Shown one piece after another: positions 37,053 to 46,254 of a stretch of DNA of 64,000 bases. Under the pieces are notes generated by a model. That model made no database searches. It saw only the letters and a list, made by a program, of their open reading frames with translations, and was not told the DNA's origin. The position numbers and the translations under genes are program-made. The stretch comes from an uncultured Algimonas sp. (lineage in GTDB: Bacteria; Pseudomonadota; Alphaproteobacteria; Caulobacterales; Maricaulaceae), in contig NZ_CANMJB010000003.1 of NCBI RefSeq assembly GCF_947498175.1, positions 310,001-374,000 on the forward strand, given 5' to 3'. Position 1 is the first letter of the stretch. Every line of letters starts with the position of its first letter.

Positions 37053-38008
37053 CACTCCACCCGGTAGGCCCGCACCGTGCCCGGCCGCCAGTTCGGCGTG
37101 ATCAGCGTGGTGTCGTCCACCAGCAGGATGTCGTTCATCAGGACCGCGCCCTCCTCGCCGCTCGTATCCTGCAGCAAAACCGGGGCTTCGCCGTCGCGCA
37201 CATGCCAGAGCTGGCCGGGCCAGCTGCTGATGACATAGCTGCCGTCCGATCTCAGCCCAATGCCGTCGGCATTCTCCATCCCGGTGGCGAGACCCGTGAT
37301 GGATTTGGTGGCGGGGTCGATGGAGAGCAATTCGCCCGCGCCCATGGTCGTCACCAGGAGGCGGCCGTCCTGCATCTGCAAGCCGTTGATCCCGCCGAGC
37401 CTGTCGTCTTCGAGCCAGACGGTGATGTCGTCATTCTCCAGCTGGTAGATCCGCGCGGCGGCGCTGTCGCTGATTAAGATCGTGCCGTTCGGCCCGATGG
37501 CCGCATCGTTGAGAAAGCCCGCATTCGCAGCGGGAAGGCGCTGGACCACGCGGCCTTGCGACACGTCGATCACGACGATATGATCGATATCGGTGACGAA
37601 CAGGCGGTTATCCTGCAACGCCATGCCCTTGGGCGCATGCAGCGGCAAGGAGCCCGTTCCCGTGACCCAGTGCCGGTCGATGACCAACCCGTCCGAACTG
37701 ATCAGCGAGATCGCGCCATCATTGTCCCGCGCCGTGCCGTCCCCGCCGACATTGGACACGTAATAGGCTGTGCCGTCCGCGGTCTGGATCACGCTTTCCG
37801 GGGCGTCGAACCCGTCCAGCATCCAGCGTTCCGCTAGAACAAGCGACTGGGGCGCGGAAACACTTTCGATCGCGGTTTCGGACGTGCCCGATGTTTCGGC
37901 TGGATTTTCGGGGTCTGCCTTACACGCCGCGAGAGAGGCGGCGAGCAGAAGTGCGGTCACAGACGATTTCGGCACGGGAATTTTCGTCGTGGAAAACGAC
38001 AAGGTCAT
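37052..38008 (-). CDS. SMP-30/gluconolactonase-like beta-propeller lipoprotein
   Basis: 318 aa. Signal peptide ending in the lipobox SLAAC (Cys29), then a beta-propeller with repeated strand patterns (FDAPESVIQTADGTAYYVSN, NDAAIGPNGTILISDS, DGIGLRSDGSYVISS) as in SMP-30/NHL proteins. The Glu/Asn/Asp metal site of gluconolactonases is only partly evident. GGAGAG site before the ATG. Periplasmic, membrane-anchored; substrate unknown. Confidence 0.78.
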   Translation of the reverse strand: MTLSFSTTKIPVPKSSVTALLLAASLAACKADPENPAETSGTSETAIESVSAPQSLVLAERWMLDGFDAPESVIQTADGTAYYVSNVGGDGTARDNDGAISLISSDGLVIDRHWVTGTGSLPLHAPKGMALQDNRLFVTDIDHIVVIDVSQGRVVQRLPAANAGFLNDAAIGPNGTILISDSAAARIYQLENDDITVWLEDDRLGGINGLQMQDGRLLVTTMGAGELLSIDPATKSITGLATGMENADGIGLRSDGSYVISSWPGQLWHVRDGEAPVLLQDTSGEEGAVLMNDILLVDDTTLITPNWRPGTVRAYRVE

Positions 38009-38084
38009 GGCTTCTCTCCGGCAAAGCGGCCATCTATTTTACGACATCCGTCGGAATTGGCAACCGCAATCCCGTCAGACCGGC

Positions 38085-38651
38085 CTATTCCGGAGCGACC
38101 CCGAACATGGCGGCATGCCCGCCATACCACAGGCCCAGCGTCGCGGCGATGCCGAGCGCGACCGCAATGAGGTCTCCCGCCACGCGCGGACGCGCCATCA
38201 CCCGGTCGCCGCGCGCGAAGGCGGCCGTGACGGACACCACGCTATACAGGGCGAAAGCCCCGAACAGCAGCATTTTGGACAGGTCTCCGCCGACCGCCAA
38301 GTGAGCGAAGGCCCACAGTCCTGTACCGATCATCATCGGATGGTGCACAGTGCGCTTGATGCGGCCGGTCGGGGCATAGGCCGCGATCAGCAGGATGAGC
38401 GCCAGCCCGTTGGGCAGCCAGGACAGGGTGCGTGCCGCCTCAGGACCCGTCCAGAGCGGCGACCCGTCCGGCGCACGACCATAACCGGCCAGCATCAGCC
38501 CGAAAAAGGCGAGCGAAACGATGCTGTAGACCCCCATATAACGCGCTTCGCCCAGACGCTGGCGAAGATCGTGCCCCGGCTCACGCGACCGCAGAGCCGA
38601 GAAGAAATGAGTGCCGAAAAAACCGGCCAGGCCGGTCAGGAACAATGTCAT
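38085..38651 (-). CDS. NnrU-family membrane protein
   Basis: 188 aa with about five hydrophobic segments. The pattern [37 protein letters not shown] and [22 protein letters not shown] is typical of NnrU, a heme-containing-like membrane family linked to denitrification in some species. ATG at 38651 has AGGAGGG 7 nt upstream. The same frame continues upstream into the tail of the bioB remnant, so the two are fused in frame without a stop. Confidence 0.87.
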   Translation of the reverse strand: MTLFLTGLAGFFGTHFFSALRSREPGHDLRQRLGEARYMGVYSIVSLAFFGLMLAGYGRAPDGSPLWTGPEAARTLSWLPNGLALILLIAAYAPTGRIKRTVHHPMMIGTGLWAFAHLAVGGDLSKMLLFGAFALYSVVSVTAAFARGDRVMARPRVAGDLIAVALGIAATLGLWYGGHAAMFGVAPE

Positions 38652-38720
38652 AGGCGACCCTCCTGTAGTCAGATGTTCGCGCAAACGGCCCGGATTGGCA
38701 AGCCGGTCAGCCGCCCCTTG

Positions 38721-39196
38721 GATGCCGAGCGTTTCGAACAATGCCGCGTCGCGGCTGGGCGCCTGGTTCGGCGTGGTCAGCAAGGCGTCGCCCGTGAACA
38801 CGCTGTTCGCGCCCGCCATGAAGGTAGAGCGCCTGCGTCTCGCCGCTCATCTCCTGGCGCCCGGCTGAGAGGCGCACATGGCTTTCGGGGATCAGTATGC
38901 GCGCCACCGCAATCAGGCGCACGAAGTCGAGAGGCTCGACTGGATCGCTATCACCAAACGGCGTTCCGGGCACGGGAACCAGTGCGTTGATCGAAACGGA
39001 CTCCGGAGCTGCGCCAAGCCGCGCCCATACAGAAGCGCTCCGACCCGTCCGCTTTGACCGTCGCGGCCTGGGCTAGCACGACTTGGGCCAGCACGACCTG
39101 TTCGCTGTCGAGCTGGGATGCGCTCAATCCCGTGTCGTGAAAGGCGCTTTGGGAACAATAGCCGCAATCCTCCGCGCAATCGTACTCGGACGGCAA
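38721..39196 (-). pseudogene. bioB: Biotin synthase remnant (internally deleted, frameshifted)
   Basis: N-terminal piece with the radical-SAM cluster motif [12 protein letters not shown], then HDTGLSAS and RFCMGAAW; the next ~130 residues of BioB are missing. The sequence resumes in another frame with [19 protein letters not shown] and [16 protein letters not shown], then shifts again to [18 protein letters not shown] and ALFETLGI. The loss includes the middle of the barrel that binds dethiobiotin and the 2Fe-2S cluster, so it cannot be active. The final piece reads in frame into nnrU. Confidence 0.9.
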
Positions 39197-39283
39197 GGAC
39201 GGGTGTCCAGCAGAACGGTGCTCACCATGGAAAACTTTCGCGGTTTAAGGGGTGCGAGGCGCGTGGCCCGTCTCGCGCCCGTG

Positions 39284-40915
39284 CTAGCCCGCACCCGGAA
39301 GTGTATAGCTCATCGGCGCGCCCGGTCCGAGATCGAAGCCGAGAAAAGTCCAACCGACGACCAGCAGGATGCCGCTGATCAGCATGAAGATCGAGTAGGG
39401 GATCATGATCGCCGTCAGGCTGCCGAGCCCGAAACTCTTCTGCCAGCGCTGCGCGAAGACGAGGATGAGCGGGAAATAGACCATGAGCGGCGTGATGATG
39501 TTGGTCGCGCTGTCGCCGACGCGGTAGACGGCGGTCGCGCCGTCCGGCGACACGCCGAGCAGCATCAGCATCGGCACCATGACCGGGGCTAGGAGCGCCC
39601 ACTTGGCCGAGGCCGAGCCGACGAACAGGTTGATGATGGCGGAAAACAATACGATCATGCCGAGCAGGATCGGCAACGGCAGGCCTGACGCCTCGATCCC
39701 ATTGGCGCCATGGACCGCGCTGATCAGACCCAGATTAGACCAGGCGAACATGGCGACGAAGTGCGCGGCGGCAAAGGATAGGACCAGATAATAGCCCATG
39801 TCCTTCATGGCTTCGGCCATCATGGCGACAAGATCCTTGTGGGTCCTAATCGTGCCTGCGGCCGCGCCGTAGGCCCACCCCGCTGCAAGGAAGAGAACTA
39901 GGAAACCGCCGACCAGGGATTGGAAGAGCGGACCTGCGCGTTGATACCATTCTAGGCCTTCCGTGCCTGGCCCGTCGATCCAAAGCGGGGTGCCGGGTCC
40001 GAACGTCATCACACCCCACAGGATGAGTACCGCCAGCACGGCCAGCCCGGCGCGGCGCAGGCCTTTCTTCTGGGCGGGTGTCAGCGGCGCATCTTCGTCG
40101 GCATAGCTGTCCGTGTCCGCGCCTTCGGACGGTTTCCATTTACCCAGGCGCGGCTCCACGATGTGGTCGGTCACATACCAGATGATCGGCAGGTAGATGA
40201 ACATCAGCACGGCGATAAACCACCAGTTCCCGGCGATATTGGCATCATAGGACGCGTTCAGGATTTCGGCAGCCTCTTCGGTGATGCCGTAGAGCAGCGC
40301 GTCGAGCTGGCCGGGAAACAGGTTGGCCGAAAAGCCGCCGGATACGCCAGCGAAGGCGGCGGCGATGCCGGCCAGCGGGTGACGGCCCGCGGAGGCAAAC
40401 AGCACACCCGCTAAGGGAATCAGCACGACATAGGCGGCGTCGGCTGCGTGGTTGCCGACCATGGCGACCAGCGCCACGACCGGCGTCAGCAGGAACAGAG
40501 GCGCACCGCGCACGGCAGAGCGCATGGCGCTGGCAAAGAGACCGGAGCGTTCCGCAACACCCGCGCCCAGCATCACGACCAGCACATAGCCGAGCGGGTG
40601 GAAGTGGGTGAAGGTCTTGGGCATCTCGACCCAGAGGCGCTGGATATTGTCCGCCGAAAGCAGGCTCATCGCGGTGATGATCCCGTCCGGTCCGATCCCG
40701 AACCGCGCCTTCTGGCTGTCCGGCATGCCGGACAGGACCTGCTCGTCCAATGTCGCGCCGACACCCAGCCAAGCACAGAGAATCGACACGATAACCAGCG
40801 CGATGATGAAATAGAAAAACAGGAAGACCGGATCCGGCAGCTTGTTGCCCGTGCGTTCGATCCAGGCGAGGATGCCCTTCTGTTCGGAAGTCGCGGCGAT
40901 TGTCGTATCGGTCAT
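39284..40915 (-). CDS. AbgT-family transporter
   Basis: 543 aa inner-membrane carrier with about 11 hydrophobic segments. Begins with the family's GILAWIERTGNKLPDPVFLFFYF (two parts), has GNHAADAAYVVLIPL, AGVSGGFSANLFPGQLDALL and FVGSASAKWALLAPVMVPM. The family exports antifolates such as sulfonamides or takes up p-aminobenzoyl-glutamate, driven by cation gradient. No abgAB peptidase genes nearby. Confidence 0.94.
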   Translation of the reverse strand: MTDTTIAATSEQKGILAWIERTGNKLPDPVFLFFYFIIALVIVSILCAWLGVGATLDEQVLSGMPDSQKARFGIGPDGIITAMSLLSADNIQRLWVEMPKTFTHFHPLGYVLVVMLGAGVAERSGLFASAMRSAVRGAPLFLLTPVVALVAMVGNHAADAAYVVLIPLAGVLFASAGRHPLAGIAAAFAGVSGGFSANLFPGQLDALLYGITEEAAEILNASYDANIAGNWWFIAVLMFIYLPIIWYVTDHIVEPRLGKWKPSEGADTDSYADEDAPLTPAQKKGLRRAGLAVLAVLILWGVMTFGPGTPLWIDGPGTEGLEWYQRAGPLFQSLVGGFLVLFLAAGWAYGAAAGTIRTHKDLVAMMAEAMKDMGYYLVLSFAAAHFVAMFAWSNLGLISAVHGANGIEASGLPLPILLGMIVLFSAIINLFVGSASAKWALLAPVMVPMLMLLGVSPDGATAVYRVGDSATNIITPLMVYFPLILVFAQRWQKSFGLGSLTAIMIPYSIFMLISGILLVVGWTFLGFDLGPGAPMSYTLPGAG

Positions 40916-41028
40916 GAAAAGTCCGGTCGGCGTTGTGAAAGCGTTCCAGCGGTCTTAATGACAATTATTAGGTCGACACAACCGTTTCGCACTAATCGGC
41001 TCGTCAGAGAAGATGTTTGGAGAAATGT

Positions 41029-42042
41029 ATGACTGCATGGATGGTTCGCGCCGGGTTGAAGGGCCATTTGTTTGACCGCTTTATCGATGACGGTATTGCA
41101 ACAGTAGGATGGACCGAAGTAGGAGAAGTCTCCACCGACGAGACGGTAGAGACGCTCCGAGAGAAATTTTCGAAAATCTGGCCATCTTGGCACCCTAATA
41201 AGATTATTATGGGTGCGGGCCAGCTATACCGTTTCGCACGTGTCATCCAACCGGGTGACATGATCGTGACCTATGATCCGTCCCGGCGTATTTACAAGAT
41301 AGGCACAGCCCATGGATCATATCGCCTAGATGTGAATTTCGATTCAAGTGATGGTGGGCAGATTATGGATGTTGGCTGGCATGGCGACGTACCGCGCGAC
41401 GCATTGCGGTCACGTACAAAGAACTCACTTGGCGCGATTAGCACCCTTTTTAAAATTCCCGATCATGCACAGGCAGACCTCGAACGTGTTCTTGCAGGTT
41501 ACCCTGACGACGCCGTATTGTCAGAGCCCGCTTCGGAAGACGAATAAGATGTCGAGCAAACTATACTCAGCCTCGAATCGATTGAGGAGAAGTCCGCAGA
41601 ATTGATCGCTGACCGTCTGACACAGCTCGATCCGTATGAAATGCAGGAACTCGTCGCCGGTGTCTTGAGAGGAATGGGCTACAAAACGGAAGTCAGCCCA
41701 AAAGGGTCCGACCGCGGCAAAGATATTGTTGCGTCACCAGATGGATTCGGTTTTCAGGATCCACGGATTGTTGTTTAAGTTAAACATCGAGTTGGAACAC
41801 AAATCAGCGCCCCCGACATCCGGGCGTTCCTTGGCGGACGGCGCGACGGAGACAGATGCCTTTTTGTTAGTACAGGAGGATTTAGTCGCGATGCCCTCTA
41901 CGAAGCGGACCGCGCCCAATTTCCGGTAAAACTCATGACCTTGGCAGATCTGACAGAGATCATCCTTTCAAACTATGACGCTCTAGACAATAGCACCCAG
42001 GCTCTCATTCCTCTGACGCGGATTTTTTGGCCTACCACGTAA
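41029..42042 (+). pseudogene. mrr: Mrr-type restriction endonuclease broken by two in-frame TAA codons
   Basis: A single uninterrupted frame apart from TAA at 41545-41547 and 41776-41778. The N-terminal part (41029-41544) has WMVRAGLKGHLFDRF, GAGQLYRFARVIQPGDMIVTYD and YKIGTAHGSY, the amino-terminal domain of Mrr-like type IV enzymes. The C-terminal nuclease part has MQELVAGVLRGMGYKTEVSP, GSDRGKDIVASPDG and, after the second stop, VKHR, FLGGRRDG and FVSTGGFSRDALYEADRA. The second TAA occupies the position of the catalytic Glu of the D...ExK motif. GGAG precedes the ATG at 41029. No frameshift, so inactivation looks recent. Less GC-rich than neighbours. Confidence 0.88.
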
Positions 42043-42105
42043 CTCTGGCCCAATGAAAACATCAAGACGCTCGCCTTTCTTTCTTCAAACCCCTATCTGC
42101 CATTC

Positions 42106-43161
42106 GTGAGCAAACAGACAGACATTCTCGAATTTTCCGATGCCGGATTGGTGCGCAAGCTGTGCGGGCCGAATCATGCGAACCTGGCGCTGATCGAGGA
42201 CGCGTTCGACGTCTATATCGAAGCGCCGGGCAGTGCGGTGCATATCAATGGCGACACGCCCAGCCGCGCGCGCGCGGGCGAGCTGGTCAAGGAGATCTAC
42301 CAGCGGCTGGAACGCGGTTGGCCGTGCGGGCCGAGCGACATCCGCGCGCTGATCCGCGCCATGGGCCAAGGCAAGGTCAAGGCGGCCAGCGCCGAGGCGA
42401 TCATTCCGTTTCCGCGCCGCAGTCCCATCGTGCCCAAGACGCCCAAGCAGGAAATCTTCATCAACGCCATGCGCGACGACACGATCACCTTCGGCGTCGG
42501 TCCGGCCGGGACGGGCAAGACCTTCCTGGCTACGGCCTACGGCGCGTCGCTGCTCGCAAGAGGCGAGGTCAACCGCTTCATCGCCTGCCGTCCGGCCGTC
42601 GAGGCGGGCGAACAGCTCGGCTTCCTCCCCGGCGATCTGAACGAAAAGGTCGACCCCTACATGCAGCCCATCTGGGACGCGCTGCACATGGTGCTGGGCC
42701 GGGACGAGGTGGACCGCCGCCGCGCAGCCGGCGACATCGAGGTCGCGCCGCTCGCCTTCATGCGCGGGCGCACGCTCTCGGATGCCTTCGTCGTGATCGA
42801 CGAAGCCCAGAACGCGACCGTCGCGCAGATGAAGATGGTGCTGACGCGGCTTGGCGAGCGCGCCAAATATGCCGTGACGGGCGATCCCAGCCAGACCGAC
42901 CTGCCTCATCACCAACCGTCCGGGCTGGCGCATGCGCTCAACATCCTGACCGGCATTCGCGGCATCAGCCAGATCCATTTCAAGGGCGCCGACGTCGTCC
43001 GCCATCCGCTGGTCGGCAAGATCGTGGACGCCTATGAAAAGGACACTCCGACCCGCACCGTGAAAGCGTCCGAAGCCCGCGACGGCGTGACCAAGACGAT
43101 CGCGCGCGGCGCGGATGCAACGCCCGCCACGACCGAAGCCGACCCGACCGAAGAAGAATGA
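42106..43161 (+). CDS. phoH: PhoH-family ATPase
   Basis: 351 aa from a GTG start. Walker A GPAGTGKTFLA (about 131), VIDEAQNATVAQMKM (Walker B, about 229), and TGDPSQTDLP typical of PhoH/PhoL. Predicted RNA-linked ATPase; in most proteobacteria it is followed by ybeY, but here the next gene is a YmdB-type phosphoesterase, overlapping by 4 nt. An acidic, Thr-rich tail ends the protein. Confidence 0.94.
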   Translation: MSKQTDILEFSDAGLVRKLCGPNHANLALIEDAFDVYIEAPGSAVHINGDTPSRARAGELVKEIYQRLERGWPCGPSDIRALIRAMGQGKVKAASAEAIIPFPRRSPIVPKTPKQEIFINAMRDDTITFGVGPAGTGKTFLATAYGASLLARGEVNRFIACRPAVEAGEQLGFLPGDLNEKVDPYMQPIWDALHMVLGRDEVDRRRAAGDIEVAPLAFMRGRTLSDAFVVIDEAQNATVAQMKMVLTRLGERAKYAVTGDPSQTDLPHHQPSGLAHALNILTGIRGISQIHFKGADVVRHPLVGKIVDAYEKDTPTRTVKASEARDGVTKTIARGADATPATTEADPTEEE

Positions 43162-43967
43162 GGCTCGCCTTCTTCGGCGACGTGGTCGGGCGGTCCGGGC
43201 GCAAGGCGGTCTCCGATCATCTGCCGGGCCTGCGCAAACGGCTCGGGCTGGACGCCGTGATCGTCAATGCGGAGAACGCGGCCGGCGGCTTCGGGATCAC
43301 GCATGGCACGGCCGAGCAGCTGTTCGAGGCGGGCGCGGACGTGCTGACGCTGGGCAACCATTCCTTCGACCAGCCGCAGGGCATCGGCCTGATCGAGCGC
43401 GACGACCGGATCCTGCGCCCCGCTAACTACCCGCCTGGCACGCCGGGGCGCGGGGCGAACCTGTACGATGTGGGCGGCTACCAGATGCTGGTGGTGAGCC
43501 TGCACGGCCGGGTCTTCATGGACAGTCTGGACGATCCGTTCGCCGCCGCCGAACGCGAACTGGCCGCCGCGCCACTGGGCGAGATCGCCGACATCGTTGT
43601 GGTGGACATGCATGCCGAGGCGACTAGCGAGAAGACCGCCATGGGCTATTTCTGCGACGGGCGGGCGAGCCTCGTCGTCGGTACGCACCAGCATATCCCG
43701 ACGGCGGACGCGCGTATCCTGCCGCAAGGCACGGCCTACCAGACCGATGCGGGCATGTGCGGAGATTATGATTCCATCATCGGGATGGAGGTGGACGAAC
43801 CGCTGCGCCGCTTCACCACGCGGATGCGCTCGGCCCGGTTCGAACCGGCGACGGGTCCGGGCACGCTGTGCGGCGTCTTCGTCGAAACGAACGCCAAGGG
43901 GTTGGCCGAACGCGTCGAGCCGATCCGCATCGGCGGGCAGCTGGCGGCGCAGGTGCCGGACGCCTGA
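43158..43967 (+). CDS. YmdB-type metallophosphoesterase
   Basis: 269 aa. Family markers: MRLAFFGDVVGRSGRKAV (metal-binding Asp), NAENAAGGFGIT, LGNHSFDQP (Asn/His), DMHAEATSEK and GTHQHIPTADARILP with terminal metal ligands. B. subtilis YmdB is a 2',3'-cyclic nucleotide phosphodiesterase affecting RNA stability. ATG overlaps the phoH stop (ATGA), so the two are coupled; an RNA-related pair is plausible. Confidence 0.93.
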   Translation: MRLAFFGDVVGRSGRKAVSDHLPGLRKRLGLDAVIVNAENAAGGFGITHGTAEQLFEAGADVLTLGNHSFDQPQGIGLIERDDRILRPANYPPGTPGRGANLYDVGGYQMLVVSLHGRVFMDSLDDPFAAAERELAAAPLGEIADIVVVDMHAEATSEKTAMGYFCDGRASLVVGTHQHIPTADARILPQGTAYQTDAGMCGDYDSIIGMEVDEPLRRFTTRMRSARFEPATGPGTLCGVFVETNAKGLAERVEPIRIGGQLAAQVPDA

Positions 43968-44058
43968 GCGAAATCCAAGCAGGACCTGAGCGCGGGATGA
44001 ACCGCGTCTGGCTGCATCTTCACTTGCAGATGGGACGGCTTGCGCCGACAAGGCCCTC

Positions 44059-44865
44059 ATGTTGCGCGCCGCTCTGAAACTCTCCGCACTCGCCGGTCTG
44101 GCCGTGTCGTCCCCCGCTCAAGCCAAGGGCATCTTCGACATATTGGCGCAGACCTCCGAGGCCGCGCAGCCCCCAGACTACGTGCCCTACAAGCACACGG
44201 TGGACGTGACCGTCTCCGGATCCAAGGGCGACGAGGTTCACGAGCCGCTCAGCGCGAAACTGCGCATCGATCCGTCGCAGCCGCCCGGCGAGCGCGTGAC
44301 CGTGTTGGACCGCAGTTCCGAGGCGCGCGGCGAGATGGAAAAGGCCTTGCGCGAGATGATCGAGGAGATCGAGGACGAAGACCGCAGCCCGGCCGCCCAG
44401 GCGCAGAGCTTCTGGTGCAATGCAGGCGGCGTCGTGCCGAGCCCGGATGATTTCACCCTGATCGAGGAGCGCCCCGATCTGGCGAGGCTGCGCCCTTCGC
44501 CCGAGCGCATGGTGTCGCTGTTCATGCAGACGGGCGACCGGGAGCTGGACGGCAAGGAACGCTCCATGGCGAAGAAACTGTCCGACCGGCTGGAGGGCGA
44601 GATCGTGTTCGACAAGCCCACGGGACGGATGCGGTCGGCCGCGTTCAACATCACCCGCCCCATGACGGTCCTGTTGATCGCCAAGATCCACGACATGAAA
44701 ATGGAACAGGGATGTTCCGTCGCGCCCAACGGTCACGCTTATGTGTCGGATTTCTCCATGGACGTCCGGGTCAAGGCCTTGGGCCAGGACATCACCAACG
44801 TCATGGAACTGACCGTCGGCGACCTGGAGCCGATCACACCGGCCGGTACGGCGCAAAAAGGCTGA
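44059..44865 (+). CDS. Hypothetical exported protein
   Basis: 268 aa with signal peptide (cut after AQA, about 22). The mature protein has a charged Glu/Asp-rich segment (about 88-112), two well-spaced cysteines (near 120 and 219) and no recognised domain. The region 85-115 is predicted helical. Its end overlaps the convergent DoxX-like gene by 32 nt. Function unknown. Confidence 0.7.
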   Translation: MLRAALKLSALAGLAVSSPAQAKGIFDILAQTSEAAQPPDYVPYKHTVDVTVSGSKGDEVHEPLSAKLRIDPSQPPGERVTVLDRSSEARGEMEKALREMIEEIEDEDRSPAAQAQSFWCNAGGVVPSPDDFTLIEERPDLARLRPSPERMVSLFMQTGDRELDGKERSMAKKLSDRLEGEIVFDKPTGRMRSAAFNITRPMTVLLIAKIHDMKMEQGCSVAPNGHAYVSDFSMDVRVKALGQDITNVMELTVGDLEPITPAGTAQKG

Positions 44866-45319
44866 ACGGTCTTCGGATCAAGTCTCCCAACGCGTCCCGG
44901 CGCAGCCACAGCATCGCGATCTGGGAGCTCCAAGCTCCCACGGCCATGACGAACAGAAGACCGCCATCGTCGTTGGGGTCGATGCCCAGCGGAGTGAACA
45001 GGTGGAAGCCGACGGCGCCCGTCATCACGCCCAGCGCGATCAGATTGCCCAGTACGCCGAGTTTGAGAAAACGCGGCACCAAGCCGACGAGCAAGAGCGC
45101 GGAGGCGACAAGTTCGGCGCTGCCGACGACATATTGCGAAAAGAGGCCTGTCTTGTCGAACACGCCGTCCGCGCCGAAGCCGGTGGCCCACGCGTCCAGC
45201 TTGCCGAAGATCGTCTGCGTTTCCGGTGCGTCGGTGAACTTGAAGCGCAACGAGTCGAGAAAGATGGCGGCGCTGAACAGGCTCAGGCCGATGGGACCGT
45301 ATTTGCGGATGAAGGCCAT
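44834..45319 (-). CDS. DoxX-like small membrane protein
   Basis: 161 aa with four hydrophobic segments, spacing as in the DoxX/YkgB group; GPIGLSLFSAAIFLDSLRFKFT at the N-terminus and YVVGSAELVASALLLVG in the middle. Two starts are possible: ATG at 45319 with AAAGAG 8 nt upstream, or GTG at 45334 overlapping the TetR stop (GTGA). Probably co-transcribed with the TetR regulator and perhaps its target. Substrate unknown. Confidence 0.75.
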   Translation of the reverse strand: MAFIRKYGPIGLSLFSAAIFLDSLRFKFTDAPETQTIFGKLDAWATGFGADGVFDKTGLFSQYVVGSAELVASALLLVGLVPRFLKLGVLGNLIALGVMTGAVGFHLFTPLGIDPNDDGGLLFVMAVGAWSSQIAMLWLRRDALGDLIRRPFSLFAPYRPV

Positions 45320-45330
45320 CGGGGTCTCTT

Positions 45331-45975
45331 TCACTTCAGGATGAGGCGGACGGCCTGAACCGTCGCGTTGCGCACCGCGTCCATCTCGGTGCGGGCGGGC
45401 TTCGTCCGGCTGCGGATCCGCAGGCCGATATAGGTGGTCAGGGCGAGACGGGCGGCATCGCGGATGCGGTCGCGGCCCGCTTGAGGGGCGTAGCGGCTGA
45501 ACAAGGCAAATAGCCCGTCTTCCAGAATTTGAAACCCGTCGCCGACCAGCGTATCGATATCGGGTGCGCGGGCCTTCCTGTCTCCAGACAGGCCGTCGGC
45601 GGATGTGTTGCAGAGGAAACAGCCGCGCGCATCGTTCCGGCCGTGCACATCGTCCGCCGGACCGGAGAAAAGCCGGTCGAGCTTGTCCATCGGGTCAGAG
45701 CCGTCATGGGCGGCGAGCCAGTCCGCACCGGTCCGAACGGTCTGCGCATGGTAACGGGCGAGCGCGGCTTCGAACAGCGCCGCCTTGCCGCCGAAGCTGT
45801 TGTAGAGCGATGACTTGGACAGGCCCGTGGCGGCCGTGATGTCCGACACCGACACGCCGTCATACCCGCGTTCCCAGAACAGGTCCGCGATCGCCGCTTC
45901 GACCCGGTCTGTGTCGAACTGGGCCGGACGGCCGCGCCGTCTGTCCTTGATCGTTTCGGCGGCCGTGTCCGTCAT
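45331..45975 (-). CDS. TetR-family transcriptional regulator
   Basis: 214 aa. N-terminal helix-turn-helix: FDTDRVEAAIADLFWERGYDGVSVSDITAATGLSKSSLYNSFGGK (several motif parts, residues 20-63), the textbook TetR pattern. The C-terminal ligand domain has a RGCFLCNTSAD segment common in TetR_C subfamilies. ATG 45975 overlaps the stop of a tiny upstream ORF (ATGA). Probably represses itself and the DoxX-like gene. Confidence 0.93.
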   Translation of the reverse strand: MTDTAAETIKDRRRGRPAQFDTDRVEAAIADLFWERGYDGVSVSDITAATGLSKSSLYNSFGGKAALFEAALARYHAQTVRTGADWLAAHDGSDPMDKLDRLFSGPADDVHGRNDARGCFLCNTSADGLSGDRKARAPDIDTLVGDGFQILEDGLFALFSRYAPQAGRDRIRDAARLALTTYIGLRIRSRTKPARTEMDAVRNATVQAVRLILK

Positions 45976-46082
45976 GCGTAGAGCCCCGCACCGCCATGGA
46001 GGATCAGGCAGCCGAATGTGATCAGGACGCCACCCAAAATCAGGAAGGTCAGCAGATGCGAGAATATGTGATTGTCGGGCAT
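45972..46082 (-). CDS. Candidate 36-aa single-helix membrane peptide
   Basis: A short frame MPDNHIFSHLLTFLILGGVL... with one transmembrane segment (about 9-28) and a polar N-terminus. Its TGA overlaps the TetR start (ATGA), as in coupled genes, and no other gene covers it. Ribosome site is weak (GAAAGACC). May be a small membrane protein of the TetR/DoxX operon or a leader peptide. Confidence 0.4.
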   Translation of the reverse strand: MPDNHIFSHLLTFLILGGVLITFGCLILHGGAGLYA

Positions 46083-46254
46083 GGCGGTCTTTCGGTTCCG
46101 GCCGATCCTGCAAAGCACTTGTGAACCGGTCATTCCAGTAACGTCCGTTCACGACCCGTCACGCCTGCGTGAGGTCCGTGCCTTGCCGCGCCGCGCCGCG
46201 CCCGCTAGAGGGGCGCTCGATTTTCCGATCCTAACGAAACTGACGAGGTGACCC

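Noticed and set aside
41029-42042. Stop-codon read-through or recoding to make full-length Mrr from two TAA codons
   Set aside because: No selenocysteine or pyrrolysine signal (those use TGA/TAG) and the second stop replaces a catalytic Glu; plain inactivation is simpler.
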